DNA of 64,000 nt. Source: Loripinus fragilis (lineage: Eukaryota > Mollusca > Bivalvia > Lucinida > Lucinidae). Both the position numbers and the translations under genes were made by a program. The notes beneath the pieces are model-generated. The model was not told where the DNA came from and did no database searches. It worked only from the letters and a program-made list of their open reading frames with translations. The stretch lies in contig OZ026527.1 of the NCBI GenBank assembly GCA_964019695.1, positions 71,570,593 to 71,634,592 on the forward strand, written 5' to 3'. Positions 41,929-55,100 of the stretch are shown here, piece by piece. Each line of letters starts with the position of its first letter. Position 1 is the first letter of the stretch.

Positions 41929-43259
41929 ACCATCCGGTGTGAGGTCACTTACCGCTGGAAAAATTACCCAAAACATTTCATTAAAATACAGTGTATTGTC
42001 GAGGGTAAGCTTGTGGTTTATGATTGTATACTCACTTTTTTAACCAAACACATATGACATTTCGAACACACCTTGCTCTCACGTTTCCTTTTGTAGGAAT
42101 AGCTCTTCACTCACTTAATTGTTTGGAGTGTAAGAAGTGTTAATAAAACGACCAAATTATTTGCAGAAATTAATATCCCTTATCTACTTTTGGCTCCTAA
42201 ATTCGCATTTTGGCAAACAGTGCAGACCCAGATGCCACATTTGATCAGAGTCTACGCTGTTTTTACCTATGTAACAAAGACCAACAAATAGTCAACAGCT
42301 GGTTCACTAGAAAATATATAACAAGACCTACCCAAACAAATTTGATTTTAATAAAACGAAAACAGTTGACTCCTAACACACAAACGTTGCACCCCGTGTT
42401 ACATCATGAGCACTAGTTGGTCTATCAGGAACGAACAAATTATTTTGGAAATGCAGATCCCCCCCCCAGAAAGAAGGTAGATACTCAGAGCATTTGCTGT
42501 TCTGCATCACGTTTTACATTATTCAACAGTGCCTATGAAACTTAAGTCTCCAGCTCTCATAGGGGAGGTAAACTTTGGGTGAATATCCATCCACTTTTAG
42601 TCGAACGGCGCTCGAACTTACCTCAATAGAATTGATCTGTCATTAACAGTTGGTCAATCGAACTAAAAGTGGATGGAGAGCGCGCCCTTAAAAACAATAT
42701 CCTTTTTTTATTATATGACTGAAGAGAATCATGTCTCCTGATTGGCCCAATTAGTCTTCGTAAATCTCTATATCTACCTGGGAACTGGTCTAAACCGGTC
42801 CACAAGTTAATATTGCATGAAAACCAGCTTGAACTAGTTTCCAGAAGTTAATATTTTTGACACTTCTGCAATATTACCCTCTAGAGAGCTAAATATAGCA
42901 TGATGAGTGTGAAACTAGCATGTGCTGCATGAAACTGTCATGGTTCGCTGTTTCAACTCCCAACAGGTAAATTAAAGAATTTTATGAATTTTTACAACAG
43001 TGTTGTTTGGTTTTATTGGCTTATTTATCTTTGTTTGAATTAACAAACTGTAAAAACAGTGTTATGATAACATTTTATATTCCTCATTAAGAGAATTAAT
43101 ATACATTTGAAAATGCAAATACTACGTACATTATAGTATTTCAATAACAGTTGCTAAAACATGTGAGAAAGTCCTTAGATTGAAGGTTGAACATGTCTTT
43201 AACAACAAAAGTGAAAGTTGCAAATTTTTCATTCTTAAATGAAAAGTCATATAACAAAA

Positions 43260-43400
43260 CAGTTATTGACTTCATTTTCGGTAGACATAAGCATTTATCT
43301 ACCCCTAAAAGTGATATTCACCTCGGCCTAGGGCCTGGGGTAATTATCACTTTTTCGGGTAGATAAATCCTTATGTCTACCTCATTGAAGTCAATAATTA
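43260..43400. mobile_element. Foldback element, second copy of the CAGTTATTGACT type
   Basis: CAGTTATTGACTTCATTTTC opens and AATGAAGTCAATAATTAT-like sequence closes; the inner arms TAGACATAAGCATTTATCTA and inverse also pair. The centre is GC-rich (CCTCGGCCTAGGGCCTGGGG). Confidence 0.75.
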
Positions 43401-43686
43401 TATGATAATAGCTGCTCGTTTAAATCCTTATCAGTATAGATATAAAGCGGTCAAAATATTGTCCGTCATAAGGCTCAAACCCGTTACCACAAGCCTACGA
43501 GTCATGTTTGCAAGCGACTATACTATAAAGGCTGTAGCACGTAGCTGTCGCTTTTTTATGTTTATATTAATTTTCTGCTTCAGTACAATTATTTACACAG
43601 TGTACACTATTATACACAGTGAGTTTGGTTTTTAGTCATAAGTCGATAGTCGTTAGTTTCATCCTTATTTGTACTAGTCTAGTGAG

Positions 43687-44861
43687 CAGCCAAAGGTCAA
43701 ATGAAAGCCTTTTTATTACATGTTTTCGCGTCTGGGAGTGATATAACGCCATGCAATAAAATCGATAAACCACTAGTGGATTTAGTAACATTACGCATAA
43801 ACGTCCATTTTAACGTTGCGTAAAAGTTGGCAAAATGTTGACGTTTTCACGCCAAAATGCGATTTTAAAGTACTTTTAATATCATGTGATAAATAGAATC
43901 TAATATTCGTGCTTCTGTATTAAAGTCGTTGCGAAAAGGAGATAAAATGATCGGCAAGCCTCACATTTTATCCCTTTTTCCCAACTCGTTAATAAATTGG
44001 TTGAAACATGAGCATGTATGCATCAACAAGTCTCCCCAGAGATTGCACCGCTTGCATTCAATTAAGGGACATAGATAATGGCCCAGGCCACATGTTAGCC
44101 CCCTTCCGGCCCTTGCCCTACTAGATAGCTGTGTATGCATATACAAAGATTGCACATGCAAAACGTATCAAAGTCTCATACTTTGACTTAATCAACACAT
44201 TCTAGCATTAGTTATTCCAGTTTGGAATAATCCATGGCTATTGACAATGTTTTAGAACGTTACAGATTAAATTTTGGCAAGTTAGCCCAGATTAAAGCCA
44301 TCCAAAAGACATTTTATAAAACCTAACGCAAAATATTGTCATAACCAAACTGCAACGATAATTCACAATTTTCACATTCATTTGCTTGTGAGAATGCAAC
44401 TTTAAGCTTTTCGAATTGCTTTAACTTTCTTATTTTACGTCCTTTTGGTCGAAACTGCATTAATATGAGTGCCCTTGTACACAATTTTTAGCATATATAT
44501 TCAATGCTAAATGATATTGCGTTTCTCTTAAAGTTAAAGCTGGATTAATCATAATTTCTGCTGCATCCTGTGATAAATTTTGAAATTGTGCTTCAAAATA
44601 TGGATTATTCCTGAGTTCGAGCTGCAAAGTATATCGCCTTGGGAAGGAATGCTCTGAAATTGGAACATCACGCTTTAATTGGGAATTCATAACAACAAAA
44701 AAGAGAATAAGTGCAGCGATCTTTATGTAGACTTTTTTAAAAACATTTCGTATATATTGTTTTATCTAGTAAAATTTTCTTTTTAACTTTGTAAAATAAA
44801 TTTGTTAAGCTTTTTATGAAGCTGTTTGCTTGTGTTTTTATTTCTAGTCACTATTATTATA
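43687..44861. other. Mostly unrecognised intergenic DNA
   Basis: Includes the inverse of the 33.6-33.8 kb repeat at 43790-43990. The rest (44000-44860) shows no motif, exon or repeat that I can support. Confidence 0.45.
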
Positions 44862-45777
44862 TACTCCTCAAAATAATTGAAGGACCAATACTATCAATTA
44901 AAACATTGATGCATTTTGTGTAGAATGTATTTTGAAAACCAATTTTACGATCTAGCCTAAATTATTCGGACATCTTTGACGCGCTATTGCCAAGTGAAAC
45001 AGCAAAAAGAAAATGGTAGAAGATGTTACTAACAAGGATTTTTTGTCATTTTTAAAACTTAACCTTACTGTAATGGAATGTCATTTTTTTGTGTGTGATC
45101 CATGGACGGCAGAACTGCGTGAAATGAATGAAAAGTGCTTTTAGATGCTGAAATCTCGGTTTTCGCATGATTTTATAGCGTTTTAATCCCGTCCATACCA
45201 TCCACCTCTTCCAGAGAGAGAAAATTGCCCCTTTTGGCAGTGGCGTAATGGCCAGACGATCGATTCAGACAACTTGTTTTGGCGTTTGCCTGTGACAATC
45301 TTGAAACAATTCGTCTGAACATCTTTCTCACACTCAACGGCATAGAGAGACGATTGAACATCTGATTCTTGATGGTCAAGTACACACGTTGTTTTCAGAA
45401 AAAAACAATGTCAAAACTCCATTGTCAGAGATGAAAATGCCTGCTTCCCAGTATATTGAAACTGTTTGAAGATTTTTTTTTGTATGTAAGATGAACTGTT
45501 TAAAACAAAGTTTAATTTGATGTCACTTTCATTCTACTCAAATGGCCACAGAAGAATTTCTCTACCCCACCCACTGCCTTTTGAAAGTGTGTTTTTGAGG
45601 GTATGTGCATTTGAGACACAATTATGGCAGAATTAGGCATGGGAATCATTAATAATGATTCTTTTTTAATGGGCATGAAGGATAGAAAGATTTGGGCCAA
45701 GTATTACAGAATTTAAATGTTTGAGCTAATTATACTCGCGTTCTAAAATCTTGGTCCTTTAATTATTTTTAGGAGTA
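44862..45777. mobile_element. About 0.9-kb Tc1/mariner-like inverted-repeat element
   Basis: The left end TACTCCTCAAAATAATTGAA, continuing GGACCAA, is the inverse of TTGGTCCTTTAATTATTTTT followed by AGGAGTA. TA dinucleotides flank both ends. Short frames inside show no recognisable transposase or DDE/D motif, so it is non-autonomous or decayed. Confidence 0.65.
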
Positions 45778-45837
45778 TAGTTGCTGTGGCACATTTAGAT
45801 TTCAATCATAATTAAATAATCATTACTGGTACAAAAA

Positions 45838-46110
45838 TAGTAAGTGATTAGATCAGGAAATACCACAATCAAAAACTGCAGACAAACCCACGGTACGGCG
45901 GGGATGAGCCACACAACCATCAAGAGACACCAGGAAGACAAACTAAGCAAAGCAACCACTCTCTCTTCCCCATCAAGATGATTGCAAAACTAGAAGGGAC
46001 ATAAAGTAGCGTACAACAAAACATAGAACAATTACAGACTCCCACAATGGGAGTGACAATAAACAACAAGTCAACAACAACAGAACCACCAAGCCTGAAA
46101 GCCTCAGGAT
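45838..46110 (-). mobile_element. Family B tail, third copy
   Basis: AAGTGATTAGATCAGGAAAT, AGAGACACCAGGAAGACAAA and CAATTACAGACTCCCACAAT, in the same order as 28416-28668. Confidence 0.55.
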
Positions 46111-46677
46111 GGGAAATCACATGCTTTTTGTTTGTTTCAATGGAGATGATTAAATTGTACTAAAAAGTTTTTTTTATTTTTTTTTCTTGTACATATTTAC
46201 ATGTAACTGTTCATTTTGTTGATCTCTGATTCAGCTTCTATTTATTGGGTTCAGTTATATATTGTTATTGTTAGTACTCTGACATTGACCTGTAAATGTA
46301 GAAAACATGAATAAAAAATAAAAAGTATATAACATTCTTTTCTTTATCTTCTGGTTTGTAGATTGTACTAGGTATTTTCTTTTCTATTCTCAAGAGAGAC
46401 ACATTTGATCCACTATATTTTCCTTCAGGAATGGAACTTTCCACAGACTTCAATTTTATGTAAGCTAAAGAAATTCAGACCCTAAGTTAATTTTGATTGT
46501 CATGATTGGTCTTCCAAAAGTACGAACACAAAAACTCCAAATGAACATGGAGATATTACATTCACTTTTCAATCTATATTAAAATCTTAACATTTAAACG
46601 AATTTTCACAAATCTCCCTGAATTTTATACGGTTTCATACCCACTTACGTGGGGTTTTCTCCTGGCTAAATGTCTGA

Positions 46678-46815
46678 CCTGGCCCCGAGGTTATAAAACT
46701 TGAGTACAATTGAGTATGATTGGCTACTTGCAGACACGTGTCCGCAAGCAGCCAATCATTGCGCTTTATTTTGAGTTTGAGACTGTACTCAAGTTTTATA
46801 ACCTCAAGGCCAGGT
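46678..46815. mobile_element. Foldback element ending ACCTGGCC / GGCCAGGT
   Basis: ACCTGGCCCCGAGGTTATAA, then AACTTGAGTAC, pairs with GTACTCAAGTTTTATAACCT, then CAAGGCCAGGT. The inner arms around TGATTGGCTACTTGCAGACA pair with GCAAGCAGCCAATCA. Nearly all of it can form one long hairpin. Confidence 0.8.
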
Positions 46816-47102
46816 GTTGTTCAATAAGACGCTGCTGATTGGCTTGATACTTTTGACTGAAGAAACCATCTCACATGCATCAGACGAGATACTGACTATA
46901 AACGTCCTAATAAAACACACACCAAAACTAAGGTTAAACATATACTGCTACATAATTGAAGCAGCAACAACAATGAATTAATGACAAATTATTTATTATA
47001 ATAGAACTGCAGTGGCGCTGCCCATTTTTTCCAAATGACCTTTCTGCACTTTGGTTTTACTTATAGCAGGTTTCAGAGCAGCTGCTGTGACAGGTAATGT
47101 AG

Positions 47103-47212
47103 ATATTTGAGCCACGACATGTGATTTCCAACAATGTGGCATTTTGACAAGTGTAGACTCAGATGAGCCTGTGCAGCCTCCTTTTAAGCTTAGAAACTCC
47201 AAATGCTGTTAT
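47103..47212. mobile_element. Truncated MITE of the TTTGAGCCGTGACAT family, copy 4
   Basis: ATATTTGAGCCACGACATGT and GATTTCCAACAATGTGGCAT through GCTTAGAAACTCCAAATG, then an abrupt change into LINE sequence at about 47213. Only one half is present. Confidence 0.7.
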
Positions 47213-49705
47213 AAATACGACAATTCTCATCAAACCACGGTAAATTATTTTCAGTAAAATCAGCAGCAATCTCCTTTGCAGAGCCGCATGGCTTTGAAAA
47301 TAAAGGCAATGTGCAGTTTTTGATACCATTTACAATTAAACCGAGGCCTGTATCAATATCAGCGACTGACACGTTCTCAGAATTAATCAAAGCGCGTGCG
47401 CGATCAAATATATTTACTGTATCCGACGCCTCAATCCACCTTTTATACTCCTCACGAAGATTTGACTACCACACATACCTATAAGTAATAGACTCTGCGT
47501 CTTCATCGTCTGCACTATTTGATTCTGAAAAAATGTGTTGACAATAAAGCGAAATGTACAATACTCTGATCTGATAAAATATTTGGGTCACCAATATCCA
47601 AATAGCAAAACAACTGTAAAATGTCCGTGATTGCCAATACATAATCAACCACGCTTTGACCACGGTGCGTGTGACAGGTAAATGTACCTACACCTTTGTC
47701 TGACCCAATTCTACCGTTTAAAATACGTAAACCAATCCGTTTGCAAAAGTCCAATGACATAGTTCTATTTGCATTGGAACCTTTATCCTGCAATGTTCGG
47801 GGGATATAATCATCTACAATGTACTCCTCCGGTAACGGTAGATGCACAGAACTACCATCGAATATCATGTCTGATAGCTCCTTCGACCGTGCGTTCATAT
47901 CGCCACACACGACGAATGAGCAACCAGAGTTATGAAGAGATTGAAAATAAGCCACATCGTCTGCTAATCGATCAAAAACAGAAGTTTCAACAAATGGCTC
48001 TCTACTGGTACCGGAAGGCAGGACATAGCATAAGCATAAATATGTTAATTTATCAGATATAATATTGGGCTCAAACTTTAGCCATATAATATCATACCCG
48101 TCCGTTTTTACTAGCATTTTGGGGTCGTATAATTCTGATCTTACATAAATAATTAAACCACCAGAATCACGTTTCGCAGTCAATTTTCTTTGTCTATGGA
48201 GTGCAAAGAATTCAAAATTTTCAACATCCAAAATTGACGATTCGGAAGCCCATGTTTCATTTAACATTATAATATCATGGCTGGAAAAAAGTTCTATGAT
48301 TTCAGGGGATTTAAGTTTGTTCACCTTTTTTGTCACTAAGCCTTCAACATTCAAGAGTGCACAGCGTAAAGGTACCCTCCCTGAGAGTCCCTAGCGATTA
48401 CCCTGTGGGGGCAAGTCCCCAGAAATAGCAGATACGTTGCTATGATTGACATCTTGGTTTAAGCACCCGGTAGACTCCACGCGCCTCGAGTTGTCAGTTC
48501 TATCAGATGTAGTGTCACGTTGATGCTGATTTACGACAGTGTCGCTTGATCCACGACTAGTGCTTGCACTGTAGCTCACTTTGTTGACGTTGCCGGCATG
48601 CTGACTTTGTTCAAAAGACGTTGACTGTCGTGATTGGGCTGTAGTAGAACCGGCAGTGTCACTTGGAACGTTTGAATTTACAGTATTGGTTTTATGAACA
48701 GAAAGTAAACGTGTTACCTGGCCTCCTGTCGACTGTTGAGTACCATTGCCATTAGACAAACCGTTAGGCTGATCGCTTGTAAACAGTTAGGGCAGTTAGT
48801 TTCACTGTTATGTACACGTGACCCATTCATAACTTTATACCAGTCCGGAAACATAGCTTGGATTGTTACCCCGTCAACCACCATTCTTAGATGAAGGAAT
48901 TTCATGAGCTTTCCTGTAATGTGGCCACAGTGTGTTACGAGCGTCTGATATTTCTTTAGGATAATCACGGGTTACCGAATATTGTGTGCCTCTCAAATTA
49001 GGAGCTCTTTCCAACACCAACTCTGTATCTCCAAAGTCACAAAAAGCAACAATTATTGGGCGGGGCTTTGTTTGGTTTGGCCTAGGTCGTCCAAGCCTGT
49101 GGGCACGTTCAATTTACATTTCGGCTCGGATTTTCAATTTGTCCGTAATAAAGTCCTGGATGAGCTCAAAGCAATTTTCAATCATACCATATTCACCAAT
49201 ACCTTTGAATATTAAGTAACGCCTCCTATTACGAGCCTCATTATCAATAGAACGGTATTCTAGCAGCTTAATGCGGGCGTCTTGAGTAGTGATCATGCTT
49301 TCATTTCTGTTTATTTGTTGGCTAAGGTTTTCTTTATATATGCTGTTGACCTTGACCTCTGTGGCAGATATTTTTGTAAACATTGCAGCGAGTTTCTGAT
49401 CAATTGAGAGATCCATAAAACTATAATCATTCTCACTACTCTCAAATTCATCAATCAAATCATCTGTTGACGTACCTGTACTGATGCGTTGACGCTTTTT
49501 GTTTCGGCGCACTGTTTTAAATCCAGTATCCGTATCCATATCAGATTGTTCAAAAGCACCCATGTCGCCATCATTGTCCGATTCGAGAATCAAGATCTTG
49601 TTATTGTCCTTAAATTTATCAACTTCTCTACCTCTAACTGAATTTATAACTTTCCTGACACGAACCCTACCACGTCTGCTAGGTCCTCAAGCCGCCATAA
49701 TGTTC
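47213..49705 (-). pseudogene. Decayed L1-like LINE: ORF1 and endonuclease, no reverse transcriptase
   Basis: Minus strand. ORF1 starts near 49705 and carries a coiled-coil-like region (SATEVKVNSIYKENLSQQ), RRYLIFKGIGEYG, then after an in-frame TAA at 49114-49116 the L1 ORF1 signature IERAHRLGRPR and VAFCDFGDTELVLERAPNL. Further breaks follow near 48870. A Ser/Thr/Gln-rich linker (48391-48759) precedes an APE-type endonuclease (47515-48354) with NVEGL, LNETW, GDMNA and SVVDYVL; its final SDH reads SDQ. A frameshift near 47515 leads to NNLPWFDENC-type post-endonuclease sequence, and the RT is cut off at the MITE junction. Dead copy. Confidence 0.8.
47515..48354 (-). pseudogene. LINE endonuclease domain (APE-like), open frame of 279 codons
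   Basis: The longest intact piece of the LINE. Residues near 30 give LNETW (catalytic Glu), near 150 GDMNA, near 235 SVVDYVLA. The C-terminal SDH motif that completes the active site in this family is SDQSIVHF, so the His is replaced. It is in a non-functional element and is not a host gene. Confidence 0.8.
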
Positions 49706-49885
49706 AAATGTTCTTAAAACACCAGTTTTATCAATATTTTATGATCGAGAGTAAAAGCCTGATCCTCACAGTCCGCCATTAGTCACGTAGTTAATCTATC
49801 TATATTCTGGTTCCCATTATCATGACTATTAAAAATGAGTGCTAAGTCGAAATAGATAGCGTTAAATAGACCTACCAATTATTAG

Positions 49886-50256
49886 ATACCTACCTACCTA
49901 CCTACCTACCTACCTACCTACCTACCTACCTACCTACCTACCTACCTACCTACCTACCTACCTACCTACCTACCTACCTACCTACCTACCTACCTACCTA
50001 CCTACCTACCTACCTACCTACCTACCTACCTACCTACCTGCCTGCTTGCCCACCTACCTACCTACCTACCTACCTACCTACCTACCTACCTACCTACCTA
50101 CCTACCTACCTACCTACCTACCTACCTACCTACCTACCTACCTACCTACCTACCTACCTACCTACCTACCTACCTACCTACCTACCTACCTACCTACCTA
50201 CCTACCTACCTACCTACCTACCTACCTACCTACCTACCTACCTACCTACCTACCTA
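49886..50256 (+). repeat. (TACC)n microsatellite 1
   Basis: About 90 copies of TACC with one interruption at 50037-50055 (TGCCTGCTTGCCCACC). The open frames through it (Pro-Thr-Tyr-Leu repeats) are artefacts of the repeat. Confidence 0.97.
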
Positions 50257-50341
50257 TCTATATTCTGGTTTCCAAAACCTTTTGTTGGATACCTACCTTC
50301 ATGCCGCCTGCCTACTTCAATACCTACCTATCTATCTTTAT

Positions 50342-51785
<1,444 letters not shown>

Positions 51786-51787
51786 AT

Positions 51788-52007
<220 letters not shown>

Positions 52008-52149
52008 CATTTAATCTTGGCTATTAAAAATGAATGTAAAGTCAAAATGTATATATTTTTTTAAAAAAAAGTTTATATCAAGTCAAAGAGAACCTATCTA
52101 CCTCCCTACCTGTCTGCCTGCCTACCTAAATTAATATGATTTGTGTCCA

Positions 52150-55100
52150 CATATGCCCCCTAGTTTGTGTGCCCGAGCCCCGGACCACAATTATGATATT
52201 TCCTGTTTTCCCATAGGGCCCAAAGCAAATGGGGATCGCGGTTGTGCGCGCTTTCTAAGGCTCTGATCGCTTTCAGATTTTGCACTCGGATAGGGCCAAC
52301 AGAGGCCCAGGTACTGCCATGCGCACCCGCCCGCAACAATGTTACGATACCGAGTTATCGGGGTGCGGAAGTTCGCGGCGCCGAAACGTTACGCGCTTCC
52401 GTCTCGCGAACTACTCTTTTCATCATGCCCACACTGGCATTAGTTTGTAGTACGGGAGGCCGTCTACAAATGGTGAAAATTTCAAAGCGTTTCGTCGGAA
52501 AATAAAAAAGTTGTGAGCATTAGAAGATCTTTCCATTAGGCCACAGTCGCCGATCCTGCTAAAACTTGCGCGGGTCACTTTCACGGACGGGCTCAAAACT
52601 GGTGTCAGAAGTTAGCCCCCAACCAGAGCTTCATTGTGAGGCATTGCGTAAATTTTTCCGTCCCCAGAGTGACGAGCAATAGCCCCTGAAAGGGCTTTCC
52701 GCACAATTTTCACGCCCTTATTTGAGCCACTTGTAGCTGAAGGAATTTCGCGCAAATGACTGAGAGGTGCTCCTGGGCACTGCTCATCACTTTGCAATAG
52801 GTTCCGGGCTTTTCGCGTTGATCGCATTTTCTCAAACTTTGAGGGTATCGGCAGGTGGGCTGTGAAACCTCCCAATGCATGGTTCTCAGCTCCTGCTGTG
52901 GGCAGCAAGCCGATTTTTTTTTCCAAAATGTTGACCTATAAAAGAGCTTACTCGGGTGTGAAAATTATCATTTTGCGCGCGCGCCCCGGACCGCAATTAT
53001 GATATTTCCTGTTTTTCCATAGGGCCCAAGGCAAATGGGGATCGCAGTTGTACGCACTTTCTAAGGCTCTGAATGCTTTTAGATTTTGCACGCGGATAGG
53101 GCCAACAGAGGCCCAGGTACTGCTATGCGCACCCGCCAGCAACAATGTTTCGATACCGATTTATCTGGGTGTGGAAGTTCGCGGCGCCAAAACGTTACGC
53201 GCTTCCGTCTCGCAAACTACACTTTTCATCATGCCCACACTGGTATAGGCCACAGTCGCCGACCCCGCCTAAAACTTGCGCGGGTCACTTTCACGGACGG
53301 GCTCAAAACTGGTGTCAGAAGTTAGCCCCCGACCAGAGCTTCATTGTGAGGCATTGCGTAAATTTTTTCGTCCCCTGAGTGCCAAGCAATAGCCCCTGAA
53401 AGGGCTTTCCACACAATTTTCACGCCCTTATTTGAGCCACTTGTAGCTAAAGGAATTTTGCGCAAATGACTGAGAGGTGCTCCTGAGCACTGCTCATCAC
53501 TTTGCAATAGGTTCCGGGGCTTTTCGCGTAGGTAGTGTTTTCTCAAACTTTGAGGGCATCAGCGGGTGGGCTGTGAAACCTCCGAATGCATGGTTCTCAG
53601 CTCCTGCTGTGGGCAGCAAGCCGATTTTTTTCCAAAATGTTGACCTATAAAAGAGCTTACTCGGGTGTGGAAATTAATATTGTGCTCATGCGCCCCAGAC
53701 CGCAATTATGATATTTCCTGTTTTCCCATAGGGCCCAAGGCAAATGGGGATCGCGGTTGTACGTGCTTTCTAAGGCTTGATCGCTTTTAGATTTTGCACG
53801 TGGATAGGGCCAACAGAGGCCCAGGTATTGCCATGCGCACCCGCCCGCAACAATGTTTCGATACCGATTTATCGGGGTGTGGAAGACCGCGGCGCCGAAA
53901 CGTTACGCGCTTCCGTCTCGCGAACTACTCTTTTCATCATGCCCACACTGAAATCAGTTTGTAGTACGGGAGGCCGTCTACAAATGGTGAAAATTTCAAA
54001 GCGTTCCATCGGAAAATTAAAAAGTTATGATCATTAGAAGATCTTTCCATTAGGCCACAGTCGCCGACCCAGCCTAAAACTTGCTCGGGTCACTTTCACG
54101 GACGGGCTCAAAACTGGTGTCAGAAGTTAGCCCCCGGCCAGAGGTTTATTGTGAGGCATTGCCTAAATTTTTCCGTCCCCTGAGTGCCGAGCAATAGCCC
54201 CTGAAAGGGCTTTCCGCACAATTTTCACGCCCTTATTTGAGCCACTTGTAGCTTAAAGGAATTTTGCGCAAATGACTGAGAGGTGCTCCTGGGCACTGCT
54301 CATCACTTTGCAATAGGTTCCGGGGCTTTTCGCGTAGGTTTTTCTCAAACTTTGAGGGCATCAGCGGGTGGGCTGTGAAACCTCCGAATGCATGGTTCTC
54401 AGCTCCTGCTGTGGGCAGCAAGCCAATTTTTTTCCAAAATGTTGACCTATAAAAGAGCTTACTCGGGTGTGAAAATTTTCATTGTGCGCGCGCGCCCCGG
54501 ACCGCAATTATGATATTTCCTGTTTTCCCATAGGGCCCAAGGCAAATGGGATCGCGGTTGTACGCGCTTTCTAAGGCTCTGATCGCTTTTAGATTTTGCA
54601 CGCGGATAGGGCCAACAGAGGCCGAGGTATTGCCATGTGCACCCGCCCGCAACAATGTTTCGATACCGAGTTATCGGGGTGTGGAAGACCGCGGCGCCGA
54701 AACGTTACGCGCTTCCGTCTCACGAACTACTCTTTTCATCATGCCCACACTGGCATCAATTTGTAGTACGGGAGGCCGTCTACAAATGGTGAAAATTTCA
54801 AAGCGTTCCGTCGGAAAATTAAAAAGTTATGAGCATTAGAAGATCTTTCCATTAGGCCACAGTCGCCGACCCGGCCTAAAACTTGCGCGGGTCACTTTCA
54901 CGGACGAGCTCAAAACTGGTGTCAGAAGTTAGCCCCCTGCCAGAGCTTCATTGTGAGGCATTGCGTAAATTTTTCCGTCCCCCGAGTGCCGAGCAATAGC
55001 CCCTGAAAGGGCTTTCCGCACAATTTTCACGCCCTTATTTGAGCTACTTGTAGCTGAAGGAATTTTGCGCAAATGACTGAGAGGTGCTCCTGGGCACTGC

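Larger units (their letters stand above)
40818..43686. mobile_element. Candidate 2.9-kb element bounded by inverted repeats
   Basis: GACTAGTACAAATAAGGATT followed by ACTAACGACTATGACTAA at the left is matched inverted at the right by TAGTCATAAGTCGATAGTCG ... ATCCTTATTTGTACTAGTC. The interior has no transposase but holds a tRNA-like segment, a CA/CCCG microsatellite and a foldback element. It could also be two solo copies of a small element. Confidence 0.5.

Noticed and set aside
45173..45385. Transposase fragment in the TA-flanked element
   Set aside because: The 70-codon frame shows no helix-turn-helix or DDE motif that I can recognise.
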